Part shown: positions 6,601 through 13,956 of the stretch, piece after piece
Layout: each line of letters opens with the position of its first letter
Numbering within the stretch: the stretch's first letter is position 1
Origin: Bacteroidota bacterium
GTDB lineage: Bacteria > Bacteroidota > Bacteroidia > NS11-12g > UBA955
Length of the DNA stretch: 32,378 nt
Direction: 5' to 3'
Assembly: GCA_016868785.1 (NCBI GenBank)
Contig: VGFS01000026.1
Span: 1 to 32,378 of the forward strand
Notes under the pieces: generated by a model
Database searches by the model: none
What the model was told of the DNA's origin: nothing
The model's input: the letters and a program-made list of their open reading frames with translations, nothing else
Made by a program: the position numbers and the translations under genes

Positions 6601-8553
6601 ATGAATGCCATGTTTGTCTTGGGTTGGATATCGATATTGGGCGCATTCAGCGCTTTAACGCCAGAGGGTGATACTTTGCAGCGCGCGGTGTTTTCTGATG
6701 AAGAGCCATACGATACCGTTTACATTCGTACACAGCGGATTGATTTTGCCACAGTTGGTCGAGTGGTGAGGAGTTTTTCCTCAGGCGACAACGACCAATT
6801 GCTCACGTCAGTGATGCAAGATGGTGGGGTGTTTTTCAAGCAATATGGGGTAACGGGTATCAGCACCATTTCTCGTAGGGGTGCGGATGCCAACCAGACA
6901 CAAATCAATTGGAATGGATTGCCGGTGAATAATCCCATGTTGGGGATGAGTGATTTTAATACGCTAATGAGTTGGGGCTGTGGGGAGATGTTTTTGGTTG
7001 AGGGGGGCAATTCTGCCGTGGTGGGCAGTGGCAGCATGGGTGGTACCTTGTTTATGCGCAATGGTTTGCATTTTCTGAATGCGGTTTCACCGAAGACCAC
7101 CGAGACACAATCTAAGTTATTGGGTACAGTAGGGTCGTTTGGAGAGCGAAATTTGGCTGTTGATGTACAGGTTAGCAGTCGCGACAAATATTTTTCTGTA
7201 AGTACTGCGAGTTATCATCACCGTAATGCCTTTGTATTTGAGGATTTAGGTTTGGAATTGCCTAGGCGAAAAATGGATAATGCCATGCGGTCGCAGCAGA
7301 TGATGCGCTTGGTGACGGGCATGAAAACGGGGAGAGGTCAATGGCGGGGGGTGTTGGAATGGGCTGGGATGTCGAGGCAATTGGGCTTAGCGATGGGTTC
7401 TTTGCAACCTTTGGGGAAGCAGTTGGATTTGAATTTGCGTGGTTTGATAGAGCATCAGGTATCGATGGGTAGCGGTTTTTCATTGTTGCAGCGGTTGGGC
7501 GGGGTGATGGATCAGATTGATTATTACAGTACGCCGGATGATACCATGGGGAGTTTGAGCAGGGGGAATACGTTGCATTATCAGAATGAATTGTATTACA
7601 GTAAACGGAGTTTGCGGGTATTGTTGGGGACCGATTTTCAATATCAATCGGCCCATACGGAATATTACTTGGGTTGGTCGAGAAGATCATTGCCCGCCTC
7701 TTTGCTGGGCGTTTATTGGTCGCACCGAAAATGGTCGGCCATGGGCAATGCGCGCTACGAATGGAACGAGCGCATGCCCACGGCCGGGATGTCGCTCCAG
7801 TTCCAGGCCAGCCGTAGGCTGGCCTGGAAATCCAATGTGCATACATCGTTCCGACGTCCAACCCTCAACGACCTTTTCTGGGTGAGTGGGGCAGCATTGT
7901 CCCCCCTGAAGTCGGAAAGAGGCTGGGGCTCAGAAATGGGCTGCCTCTACCAATCCAACACGAGCCATTGGCGCAAATGGCAACTTGTTCAAGTAAAAGC
8001 TGAACTAACTGCCTACTACCGCGAACTTGATTATCCCATCCTGTGGGTGCCCGCCGGAGCGGTGTGGCGTGCCACCAACCTGTCCGGCGGTGGCAAATAC
8101 GCCGGAGCCCAACTTTCGGTCGTGGCGCAATTTGCCCTGCTTCAATCTTCGTTCGTCCTGCAAGCCAACCTTGACCGCGTGCGAGCCAGAGTAAAACAAT
8201 TCCAAAATGCGCCCGAATACCAACAGATTTTCGTACCCCCATACAATGGTAACTTTTCGTTGAATTGGCACCGTCCCAAGCACCATCTGGCGGTAAACGG
8301 CCAGTGGGTAGGACTACGTTACATTCAGACCGATAATTTGGCCTATCTACCTCCATACACCCTATGGAATGCGCAATGGCGTCGGATCGCCCTGTTGAAT
8401 CAGAAAGGCATCGCCCTAGACTTAGGCCTGCAATGCCAAAATATTATGGGAACCCGCTACCAAAGTATGCCCGGAAGACCCATGCCCGGCCGATCCGTGC
8501 AGTTGACCCTTTGGATTAAACATCAAACCAACCCCAAAAAAATAAAATCATGA
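6601..8553 (+). CDS. btuB: TonB-dependent outer membrane receptor for cobalamin (BtuB-like)
   Basis: About 650 aa. The plug domain includes LLTSVMQDGGVFFKQYG, TISRRGADANQTQINWNG, PVNNPMLGMSDFNTL and a GSGSMGGTLFMRN end (about residues 55-155), followed by a beta-barrel. The upstream cobalamin riboswitch makes vitamin B12 the likely substrate. The ATG at 6601 is preferred; an in-frame GTG lies at 6595. The N terminus (MNAMFVLGWISILGAFS) is a weak signal peptide with no early basic residue. The stop overlaps the next start by 4 nt (ATGA), so the operon is translationally coupled. Base composition flips inside the gene: G-rich up to about 7680, C-rich after about 7980, with strong inverted repeats at 7742-7829. 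The C terminus carries about 12 residues beyond the usual final barrel strand. Confidence 0.88.
   Translation: MNAMFVLGWISILGAFSALTPEGDTLQRAVFSDEEPYDTVYIRTQRIDFATVGRVVRSFSSGDNDQLLTSVMQDGGVFFKQYGVTGISTISRRGADANQTQINWNGLPVNNPMLGMSDFNTLMSWGCGEMFLVEGGNSAVVGSGSMGGTLFMRNGLHFLNAVSPKTTETQSKLLGTVGSFGERNLAVDVQVSSRDKYFSVSTASYHHRNAFVFEDLGLELPRRKMDNAMRSQQMMRLVTGMKTGRGQWRGVLEWAGMSRQLGLAMGSLQPLGKQLDLNLRGLIEHQVSMGSGFSLLQRLGGVMDQIDYYSTPDDTMGSLSRGNTLHYQNELYYSKRSLRVLLGTDFQYQSAHTEYYLGWSRRSLPASLLGVYWSHRKWSAMGNARYEWNERMPTAGMSLQFQASRRLAWKSNVHTSFRRPTLNDLFWVSGAALSPLKSERGWGSEMGCLYQSNTSHWRKWQLVQVKAELTAYYRELDYPILWVPAGAVWRATNLSGGGKYAGAQLSVVAQFALLQSSFVLQANLDRVRARVKQFQNAPEYQQIFVPPYNGNFSLNWHRPKHHLAVNGQWVGLRYIQTDNLAYLPPYTLWNAQWRRIALLNQKGIALDLGLQCQNIMGTRYQSMPGRPMPGRSVQLTLWIKHQTNPKKIKS
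7742..7780. repeat. 11-bp inverted repeat with one bulged base, inside btuB
   Basis: TGGGC (7742-7746), a bulged A, and ATGCGC (7748-7753) pair with GCGCAT (7770-7775) and GCCCA (7776-7780). The loop is 16 bases. It precedes the perfect hairpin at 7801 by 20 bases. Confidence 0.65.
7801..7829. repeat. perfect 13-bp inverted repeat, 3-base loop, inside btuB
   Basis: Arms TTCCAGGCCAGCC (7801-7813) and GGCTGGCCTGGAA (7817-7829), loop GTA. It encodes part of a barrel strand (FQASRRLAWKS) that fits the normal receptor pattern, so it is not an obvious insertion. A perfect 13-bp arm with one fixed loop size is expected about 0.0005 times in a window this long under equal base use. Confidence 0.85.
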
Positions 8554-9569
8554 AAAAAAACTCAATCATCTTGTTCCTTGGCCTAACATTCGTTGGCGCC
8601 GCAAAAAGTCAGTTTCGTACCGAAGGATTTGAGGATCTAGCGCTAGATTCCGGTCGTGTAATTAACGGTAGTAAGGGCGAAAAAGCATTTAACTTCACCA
8701 AACTGTCAACCGGTTATTCCCTGAAAATGCCCATCCAATACGATACATCGTGGGGTGGTTATTGGTCGGGCGGATGGGCCATCTCCAAGCAAATAGATGG
8801 GTCATTGGGTGCGTCAGACTTCATGAAACACCTGTATTGTGCAAAAACTGGTTTTGGCTCAGAGAAAAATTCAGCAGGTAAGTATGTAGGTAAAGCCTTT
8901 GCCGTAGGAATGAATGGGGCCTATTTTATACAAAATTCTACCTCAAACGAAGGTTTGTATCAAATTGATGTAACCAATTCAACCTATGCCTATAACTCCA
9001 TGAAAAATGGCGATAATTTCGCCAAGAAATTTGGTGGCGCTACTGGCAATGACGCCGATAGTTTTGTGTTGAACATCAAATTTTTCGTGGATACCCTATA
9101 CGTAAAAAGTAAGCGCATAGTTTTGGCTGATTTTCGCTTTGCCGACAACTCAAAGGACTACATATTAGATACTTGGCAACGCGTGAATTTACCAACGTAT
9201 TTTCCTGAAGGATTTGTGGATAGCATTTCCTTTGAGTTGGAAAGTTCCGACAACGGTCAGTTTGGCATGAACACCCCCGGATTTTTCTGTGTTGATGGGG
9301 TATCCTATGGACATTGGTTGGGTGTGAAAAAAATGAATACCTTGCAAGCAAAAGTGTTCCCCAATCCTGCCGTAGATCGGATAGAAATTCAAACACAAAG
9401 CAAAGCCTCTAAATTAGAAGTGATGGATATGACCGGCAGAATCATCGAAATCCAATCGGGTGATTCGCGCAGTACCCCCTTGAACATAAATAAATACAGC
9501 AAAGGGGCTTATCAAGTGAGGGTGACGACGGCTGTTGGACAAGAAACGGCGACCTTCGTAAAACAGTAA
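8550..9569 (+). CDS. DUF4465 protein with T9SS sorting domain, probable surface B12-binding partner (BtuH-like)
   Basis: 339 aa: signal peptide MKKNSIILFLGLTFVGAAKS, then a DUF4465-type domain from FRTEGFEDLALDSGRV to about residue 255. Features include the WGGYWSGGWAISKQ segment, FVLNIKFFVDTLYVKSKRIVLADFRFADNSKDYILDTWQRVNL, and an SISFELESSDNGQFGMNTPGFFCVDG strand. A T9SS type A tail follows (LQAKVFPNPAVDRIEIQ ... YQVRVTTAVG). Genes of this family recur in Bacteroidota B12 loci, and a surface B12-binding class called BtuH is, as I recall, of this type; that link is from memory. The gene overlaps btuB by 4 nt. Unlike the lipoprotein form of gut Bacteroides, this copy would be delivered by T9SS. 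Confidence 0.8.
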   Translation: MKKNSIILFLGLTFVGAAKSQFRTEGFEDLALDSGRVINGSKGEKAFNFTKLSTGYSLKMPIQYDTSWGGYWSGGWAISKQIDGSLGASDFMKHLYCAKTGFGSEKNSAGKYVGKAFAVGMNGAYFIQNSTSNEGLYQIDVTNSTYAYNSMKNGDNFAKKFGGATGNDADSFVLNIKFFVDTLYVKSKRIVLADFRFADNSKDYILDTWQRVNLPTYFPEGFVDSISFELESSDNGQFGMNTPGFFCVDGVSYGHWLGVKKMNTLQAKVFPNPAVDRIEIQTQSKASKLEVMDMTGRIIEIQSGDSRSTPLNINKYSKGAYQVRVTTAVGQETATFVKQ

Positions 9570-9608
9570 TTTGATCGATAAAACGGTAAAAACAACGAGC
9601 ATATCCAC

Positions 9609-10700
9609 ATGAAATTTCTAAACCACTCACTCATCAGTCAGATGCCGCTCTTTCGGATAACACAAAACCATCGATCTGCGTTTTTGCTGGTGGTCTTAAT
9701 GCCCCTTCTCATCGTTTTGAATGGCTGCGAAGACCAAACAATAGAACCGCCTTTGGTTGCCCCGATGGGTGATGAGCGAGTGGCTGTACTTTGTGAAGGG
9801 AATTTCATGTGGGGAAATGCCAAACTCGATATCATCTCAACAGATACGGCCGGTACACGAATTTGGAACAATGCTTATGAATCGGTCAACAACAAGCCCG
9901 TGGGTGATGTGTTGCAAAGCGGCATTGTTGCGGGTAATAACTTGTTTTTGAGCGTCAATAACAGCGGCAAAGTGCTAGGACTCGATCCCAAGTCGTTGAA
10001 GCAGACCAAGTCGAATACGGGTTTAAAATCGCCCCGGAACCTGTTGTTGGTGGGCGATAAACTCTGGGTGAGTGATTTGTATGCCAACAAAATTAGTGTG
10101 CTGGATACGGCCAACCTAAAAACGCTGAAGGAGATTGCCATGCCCGGATGGACAGAAACCATGGTTTGGTGGGGAGGATACGTTGCGGTGGCTGCATACA
10201 AAGGCGAAGTGTTGTTGGTGGATCCCAGTACCCATGTGGTGGCCCAGACACTGCCAGTGGATTCGGGTGCGCTGCAATTGGCCGTGGATGCCGCAATGCA
10301 GCTTTGGGTAGGCTGCTCCCACAACGGAAAAGCCAGTTTAACGGCATTTGCGATGGGACAAATTAACACAATTCAGGTGTCGCGATGGGAGATGAAAGGC
10401 GATGTTGGAAGCATTCAAACCTCCCGCAATGGGGGTACATTGTTTGTGTCGCGCAGCAACAAAATATGGAATTTCAAGGCCGACGCGCAATCTGAGGCCA
10501 ACATGTCGGTGCTGCTGGATCCGGCTTTCAAGCAACTCTACGGCTATTACTACGACCCGAAAGCCAATGTATTGTATTGTGCAGATGCCAAGGACTATGT
10601 GAGCAATGGTTCTGTATTGCGATATCCATTGGATGATCCGTCGAAAAAAGTACTGTTGAGCACGGGCGTGAATCCCTCGGGGTTCGTGCGATTGCCCTAG
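9609..10700 (+). CDS. btuG: BtuG-like beta-propeller lipoprotein
   Basis: 363 aa. A lipoprotein signal ends at the lipobox VLNGC (Cys40 from this ATG; an internal Met12 would give a more usual signal length). The rest is a YncE/DUF5074-like beta-propeller: repeated strands such as LFLSVNNSGKVLGLDPKSLK, LWVSDLYANKISVLDTANLK and VAVAAYKGEVLLVDPSTH. In Bacteroides thetaiotaomicron BtuG is a surface lipoprotein that binds cobalamin very tightly and caps the BtuB barrel. Position third in a riboswitch-controlled operon after btuB, 39 bp behind the DUF4465 gene, supports the same role here. No inner membrane BtuCDF importer is in the window. The symbol rests on fold plus context. Confidence 0.75.
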   Translation: MKFLNHSLISQMPLFRITQNHRSAFLLVVLMPLLIVLNGCEDQTIEPPLVAPMGDERVAVLCEGNFMWGNAKLDIISTDTAGTRIWNNAYESVNNKPVGDVLQSGIVAGNNLFLSVNNSGKVLGLDPKSLKQTKSNTGLKSPRNLLLVGDKLWVSDLYANKISVLDTANLKTLKEIAMPGWTETMVWWGGYVAVAAYKGEVLLVDPSTHVVAQTLPVDSGALQLAVDAAMQLWVGCSHNGKASLTAFAMGQINTIQVSRWEMKGDVGSIQTSRNGGTLFVSRSNKIWNFKADAQSEANMSVLLDPAFKQLYGYYYDPKANVLYCADAKDYVSNGSVLRYPLDDPSKKVLLSTGVNPSGFVRLP

Positions 10701-10719
10701 GATAGTTTTACTATCTTTG
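10701..10719 (+). promoter_or_regulatory. short hairpin overlapping the TATCTTTG -7 element of the lptF-like gene
   Basis: GATAGT/ACTATC (10701-10706 and 10710-10715, loop TTT) immediately follows the btuG stop at 10700. Its right arm shares bases with TATCTTTG at 10712-10719, a TAnnTTTG match 11 bases before the next ATG. A TTG at 10692-10694 is a weak -33 candidate. The site may both end the B12 transcript and start the next one. Confidence 0.45.
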
Positions 10720-10729
10720 GGGTCGCAAA

Positions 10730-12229
10730 ATGAAGGGGAATTTTCTGAAGTTGAAGAAGGTAGACATCCTGCTGTTGCGGTCTTACGTGGGACCGTTTGC
10801 GGTGACGTTCTTCCTCAGCATGTTCCTGTTTTTGATGCAATTTCTGTGGAAATACATCGATGAGTTGGTGGGGAAGGGCATTTCAAACGACATTTTGGCC
10901 CAGCTGATATTTTATTCGCTGGCCGATTTGGTGCCGATGGCGATGCCGCTAACCATCATGGTTGCCGGACTGATGACCTTCGGGAATTTGAGTGAGAGTT
11001 TTGAGTTGGTGGCGATGAAGAGCAACGGAATTTCGCTGTTGCGGGCGCTGCGGCCCATCTTTATTTTGATGTGTTGCTTGGCGGTGATGAACTTCTTGTT
11101 TTTGAATTATGTGATTCCCAAAGCCAAGCTAGAGCAGGCGGGGTTGATGATTGATGTGCGACAGAAAAAGCCCACCTTCAATTTGGCGGAGGGCGTGTTT
11201 TATCACAACATTGAGGGGTTTGCCATTAGGGTTGGAAAGAAAGAAGCTGACAATCAAACCGTAAGGGATGTATTGATATATGAGTACAAAAAGGACGACA
11301 GCAAGCGCTTGAATGTGTTGCGGGCGGAGTGGGGAACCATGATCTTGAGTCCGGATCAAACGGTGTTGAATTTCACCTTGCACAATGGGGTGCGGTACGA
11401 GGAGATGACCAATGCGCCGGAATATCGCAAAACCCATCCTTTCAATCAGATGTATTTTGAGAAACAGCGGATGCAAATTGATTTGTCGAGCTTGGATTTT
11501 ACCTTCTCGGACAGGGATTTGATTGCCTCTGACTATCGTTTGCAAAACGTGTCGCAACTGTTAAAGGTCATCGATACGTTTCATTTGAAATGTGCTTCAT
11601 TGCGCGACGACAATTCCAAGTATTTGGGAAAATACATTCACGCACCAGGGGTGATGACACAGGATACGGGTTTGCAACAATATCGCAGGAATGCGGCGGT
11701 GTTTGAGGGTTTGAAGGAAACGCAGATTATCAAGAATTTTCCGCAGGCCCAGCGCGCCACCATTGTTGCAGCGGCGTTGAATCATGCCAGATCTGTGAAG
11801 GGCACAGAAGAGGGCTTGTTTACCAGTTTGGATTTTGAAGAGACGGATGTGGATTTATACCGGAGCGAATTGCACAAGAAGTTTGCTTTTTCAATTTTGG
11901 TGATTTTGTTGTTTTTGATTTCGGCGCCGTTGGGGGCGATCATTCGAAAAGGCGGGATTGGGATGCCACTGGTGATTTCGGTGATATTGTTTGTGTTGTT
12001 TTACGCGGTGAATTTGACGGGAGAGAAAATGGGGAAAGAGGGCATCGTGCCGGTTTGGATAGGGAGTTGGATGAGTTCGATGTTGTTGTTGCCGATTGGG
12101 TTGGTGATCACATACCGGGCGAGTATTGACAAGAGTTTTCAGGGCAGCAATCCGATGATGAATGCGTTCAAGGGGTGGAGGTCTCGGTGGTTGTTGAGGA
12201 GGAAAAAATCGGATAATTCTGCAACCTGA
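10730..12229 (+). CDS. LptF/LptG family permease (YjgP/YjgQ)
   Basis: 499 aa. The N terminus VDILLLRSYVGPFAVTFFLSMFLFLMQFLW is the first transmembrane helix of the YjgP/YjgQ family. PMAMPLTIMVAGLMTFGNLSESFELVAMKSNGISLLRALRP (about residues 70-115) is the conserved ABC coupling region. A periplasmic beta-jellyroll domain (about 130-370) and three C-terminal helices (FAFSILVILLFLISAPLGAIIRKGGIG onward) complete it. With LptB it would extract lipopolysaccharide from the inner membrane for transport to the cell surface. Family members in this phylum cannot safely be split into LptF and LptG by eye, so no symbol is given. The stop overlaps the next start by one base (TGATG), which couples it to the glycosyltransferase. 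The coding strand is strongly G-rich. Confidence 0.9.
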   Translation: MKGNFLKLKKVDILLLRSYVGPFAVTFFLSMFLFLMQFLWKYIDELVGKGISNDILAQLIFYSLADLVPMAMPLTIMVAGLMTFGNLSESFELVAMKSNGISLLRALRPIFILMCCLAVMNFLFLNYVIPKAKLEQAGLMIDVRQKKPTFNLAEGVFYHNIEGFAIRVGKKEADNQTVRDVLIYEYKKDDSKRLNVLRAEWGTMILSPDQTVLNFTLHNGVRYEEMTNAPEYRKTHPFNQMYFEKQRMQIDLSSLDFTFSDRDLIASDYRLQNVSQLLKVIDTFHLKCASLRDDNSKYLGKYIHAPGVMTQDTGLQQYRRNAAVFEGLKETQIIKNFPQAQRATIVAAALNHARSVKGTEEGLFTSLDFEETDVDLYRSELHKKFAFSILVILLFLISAPLGAIIRKGGIGMPLVISVILFVLFYAVNLTGEKMGKEGIVPVWIGSWMSSMLLLPIGLVITYRASIDKSFQGSNPMMNAFKGWRSRWLLRRKKSDNSAT

Positions 12230-13464
12230 TGAAATTGTTGGTGATTGGTAACCGGGTGCCTTGGCCTTTGCATGATGGTGGTGCGATTGCCACTCATGGG
12301 ATGCTGAGGTCGTTGTCAGAAAACGGGGCTGAGGTCCATTTTTTTACATTCAATACAAAAAAACACTTTGCGGAAAACGCCATCATTGAAAAGTATTTTG
12401 GGTTTTGTAAGGTGTATTTACATCCGTTGGATGCGGGGATAAAGGCGGGTAGGGCCTTTTGGAATTTGATTTTTGGTGGGAGTTACCACATGGAGCGATA
12501 CGATGATCCCAAGGCGGCGATTGCTTTGGGTGAATTGATGGAATCTGAGGGGTTTGATGCCATTTTGGTTGAGGGATTGTATTCGGTGCCAGTGTACCTG
12601 CGGGCGGTTTCCGCCCGCAGGTACAGTACGCCCGCGGCGTACCGCGCCCACAATTTGGAATACCAAATTTGGGCGCGCCTGGCTACCGCCACTGCCAACC
12701 CCTTAAAGAAATGGTACCTCAAACTCCAAGCTAACCGATTGCAACAATTCGAACACCGCGCTTGGTTGCAGTTCTCCGCCATCGTGCCCATCGTAAAAAC
12801 AGATGCCCTGGCCATAGAACAATATTTGACCGCCCAGCCGGCACTTTCGACTGTTCAGACCTCCCGCAAAATTCAATTGCATACCTATCAACCCGGTATC
12901 GCCATAGAAAGGCCCTTCGCTTTCGTACACAACCCCCTGTCGCTCTTTCACATCGGCTCCATGGAATGGCAAGCCAATGAACAGGGCGTCCTCTGGTTTC
13001 TACAAAAAGTATGGCCCCTGCTGCTGGTGAAATATCCCCAAGCACAGTTTCATTTGGCCGGGAAAGGTTTGTCGAAAACCGACCCCCGATTCTTCCAAAC
13101 CGGTATTGTCAACCATGGAGAAGTGCCCGATGCCGAAGATTATATGCACCAACACGGCATCATGGTCGTGCCCATTCAAGCGGGTTCTGGCATTCGCATC
13201 AAAACCCTGGAGGCCATGGCCCTCGGCGTTCCTGTAGTGTCTACCTCCGTGGGAGCCCAAGGAATGGCTGTTACCCATGCCCGTGAACTTATGCTCGCCG
13301 ATGAACCCGCCCAATTCGCCCAAGCCATCGCATATTTGATGGGAAATCCCGCAGTGGCTCAGCAATTAACCATAGAAGCCCGCACCTATGTGGAACAATA
13401 TCACAATCTCAAACGCAATACCGCTGATTTGCTTGGTTTTTTACGGGGCATCACCCACCTTTGA
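12229..13464 (+). CDS. GT4-family glycosyltransferase
   Basis: 411 aa. The N-terminal Rossmann domain starts MKLLVIGNRVPWPLHDGGAIAT and contains YRAHNLEYQIWARLA. The C-terminal domain has LFHIGSMEWQANEQGVLWFL, FHLAGKGL, HGEVPDAEDYMHQHGIMVVPIQAGSGIRIKTLEAMALGVPVVST (the E-x7-E-type nucleotide-sugar site) and a closing helix. This is a GT-B fold retaining glycosyltransferase of the GT4 class. Coupling to an LPS export permease suggests a role in cell-envelope glycan synthesis, but donor and acceptor are unknown. Three abutting hairpins lie at 12593-12677, and composition flips there from G-rich (about 64 G to 26 C in 12421-12600) to C-rich (about 35 G to 60 C in 12661-12840). The reading frame is intact throughout. 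It converges on the GNAT gene with a 6-bp gap. Confidence 0.88.
   Translation: MKLLVIGNRVPWPLHDGGAIATHGMLRSLSENGAEVHFFTFNTKKHFAENAIIEKYFGFCKVYLHPLDAGIKAGRAFWNLIFGGSYHMERYDDPKAAIALGELMESEGFDAILVEGLYSVPVYLRAVSARRYSTPAAYRAHNLEYQIWARLATATANPLKKWYLKLQANRLQQFEHRAWLQFSAIVPIVKTDALAIEQYLTAQPALSTVQTSRKIQLHTYQPGIAIERPFAFVHNPLSLFHIGSMEWQANEQGVLWFLQKVWPLLLVKYPQAQFHLAGKGLSKTDPRFFQTGIVNHGEVPDAEDYMHQHGIMVVPIQAGSGIRIKTLEAMALGVPVVSTSVGAQGMAVTHARELMLADEPAQFAQAIAYLMGNPAVAQQLTIEARTYVEQYHNLKRNTADLLGFLRGITHL
12593..12625. repeat. perfect 15-bp inverted repeat, 3-base loop (hairpin 1 of 3)
   Basis: Arms TGTACCTGCGGGCGG (12593-12607) and CCGCCCGCAGGTACA (12611-12625), loop TTT. It encodes VPVYLRAVSARRYST in the glycosyltransferase. 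It is one of the most stable predicted stems in the window. Confidence 0.9.
12626..12642. repeat. perfect 7-bp inverted repeat, 3-base loop (hairpin 2 of 3)
   Basis: Arms GTACGCC (12626-12632) and GGCGTAC (12636-12642), loop CGC. It begins at the base following hairpin 1. Confidence 0.8.
12643..12677. repeat. 15-bp inverted repeat with one bulge, tetraloop (hairpin 3 of 3)
   Basis: CGCGCCCA (12643-12650) pairs with TGGGCGCG (12670-12677) and AATTTGG (12652-12658) with CCAAATT (12663-12669). C12651 is bulged and the loop is AATA. It abuts hairpin 2 and encodes the conserved RAHNLEYQIWA motif, so it arose within conserved coding sequence. Confidence 0.85.
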
Positions 13465-13470
13465 GGTATG

Positions 13471-13908
13471 TTAAGCGGATGGGTAGGTCATTTTGAAGTG
13501 GGGGATGCCCGCCTCAAAAAAACGTTCGCCCTGGGCCACGAAACCGTGCTTTTCATAAAATCCTAGGGCATGTTCTTGTGCGTGAAGGTAGATTTGGCCG
13601 CGAGAGAAATTGAATTCGGGCGTAAGTGTATCCAAACAATGGTTGAGTAGGGCCGCGCCCGCACCGCTGCCGCGGTGCTCTTTCAGTACCGCAAAACGCT
13701 CCAGTTTGATGCCATAATCGGTGGTCCGAAACCGACAAGTGCCCACCGCCAATCCCTGGTTGGTGCACAAGAAATGCTGACTGCTGCCCTCGTGCTCATC
13801 GTATTCTTCGTCGGGCGGACAGTCCTGCTCAATCACAAAGACAATCCGGCGAATATCAAAAGCTTTGGCCATATCTTGGGGGTTTGTGATGGGGGTTACC
13901 TGTATCAT
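13471..13908 (-). CDS. GNAT family N-acetyltransferase
   Basis: 145 aa from the ATG at 13908, which gives MIQVTPITNPQDMAKAFDIRRIVFVIEQ. The acetyl-CoA binding region is LERFAVLKEHRGSGAGAALLNHCLDTL (about residues 75-100), containing the R-G-x-G-A/x-G loop, followed by IYLHAQEHALGFYEKHGFVAQGERFFEAGIPHFKMTYP. The layout resembles ElaA/YjcF-like acetyltransferases with the early FVIEQ and later AQ-x-x-A-x-x-F-Y-x-x-x-G-F motifs. The substrate is unknown. It is divergent from fba with a 48-bp gap holding overlapping promoter elements, and convergent with the glycosyltransferase. Confidence 0.85.
   Translation of the reverse strand: MIQVTPITNPQDMAKAFDIRRIVFVIEQDCPPDEEYDEHEGSSQHFLCTNQGLAVGTCRFRTTDYGIKLERFAVLKEHRGSGAGAALLNHCLDTLTPEFNFSRGQIYLHAQEHALGFYEKHGFVAQGERFFEAGIPHFKMTYPSA
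13661..13678. repeat. perfect 7-bp inverted repeat, 4-base loop, inside the GNAT gene
   Basis: GCACCGC (13661-13667) and GCGGTGC (13672-13678), loop TGCC. On the + strand G exceeds C to the left and C exceeds G to the right, as at the longer hairpins, though the effect is weaker here. Confidence 0.55.
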
Positions 13909-13920
13909 GGGAAAAAAGGT

Positions 13921-13939
13921 TAAATTTGCATCAAACTTA
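13921..13939. promoter_or_regulatory. face-to-face -7 elements of fba (+) and the GNAT gene (-)
   Basis: TAAATTTG at 13921-13928 faces fba. On the minus strand TAAGTTTG occupies 13939-13932 and faces the acetyltransferase gene. Both match TAnnTTTG. Expected start sites, 5-8 bases downstream of each, would lie within or next to the opposing element, so the two promoters should interfere with each other. Confidence 0.45.
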
Positions 13940-13956
13940 ATACAAAAAGATACGCA

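Noticed and set aside
7801-7829. REP-like or inserted palindromic element (as in Rickettsia palindromic elements)
   Set aside because: The encoded residues fit the normal protein pattern, the arms are unrelated to the other hairpins, and there is no shared foot motif or target duplication.
7262-7861. A 199-codon minus-strand frame inside btuB
   Set aside because: It is a shadow of the receptor gene; low-complexity Pro/Ser/Asn content reflects the complementary strand of G-rich codons.
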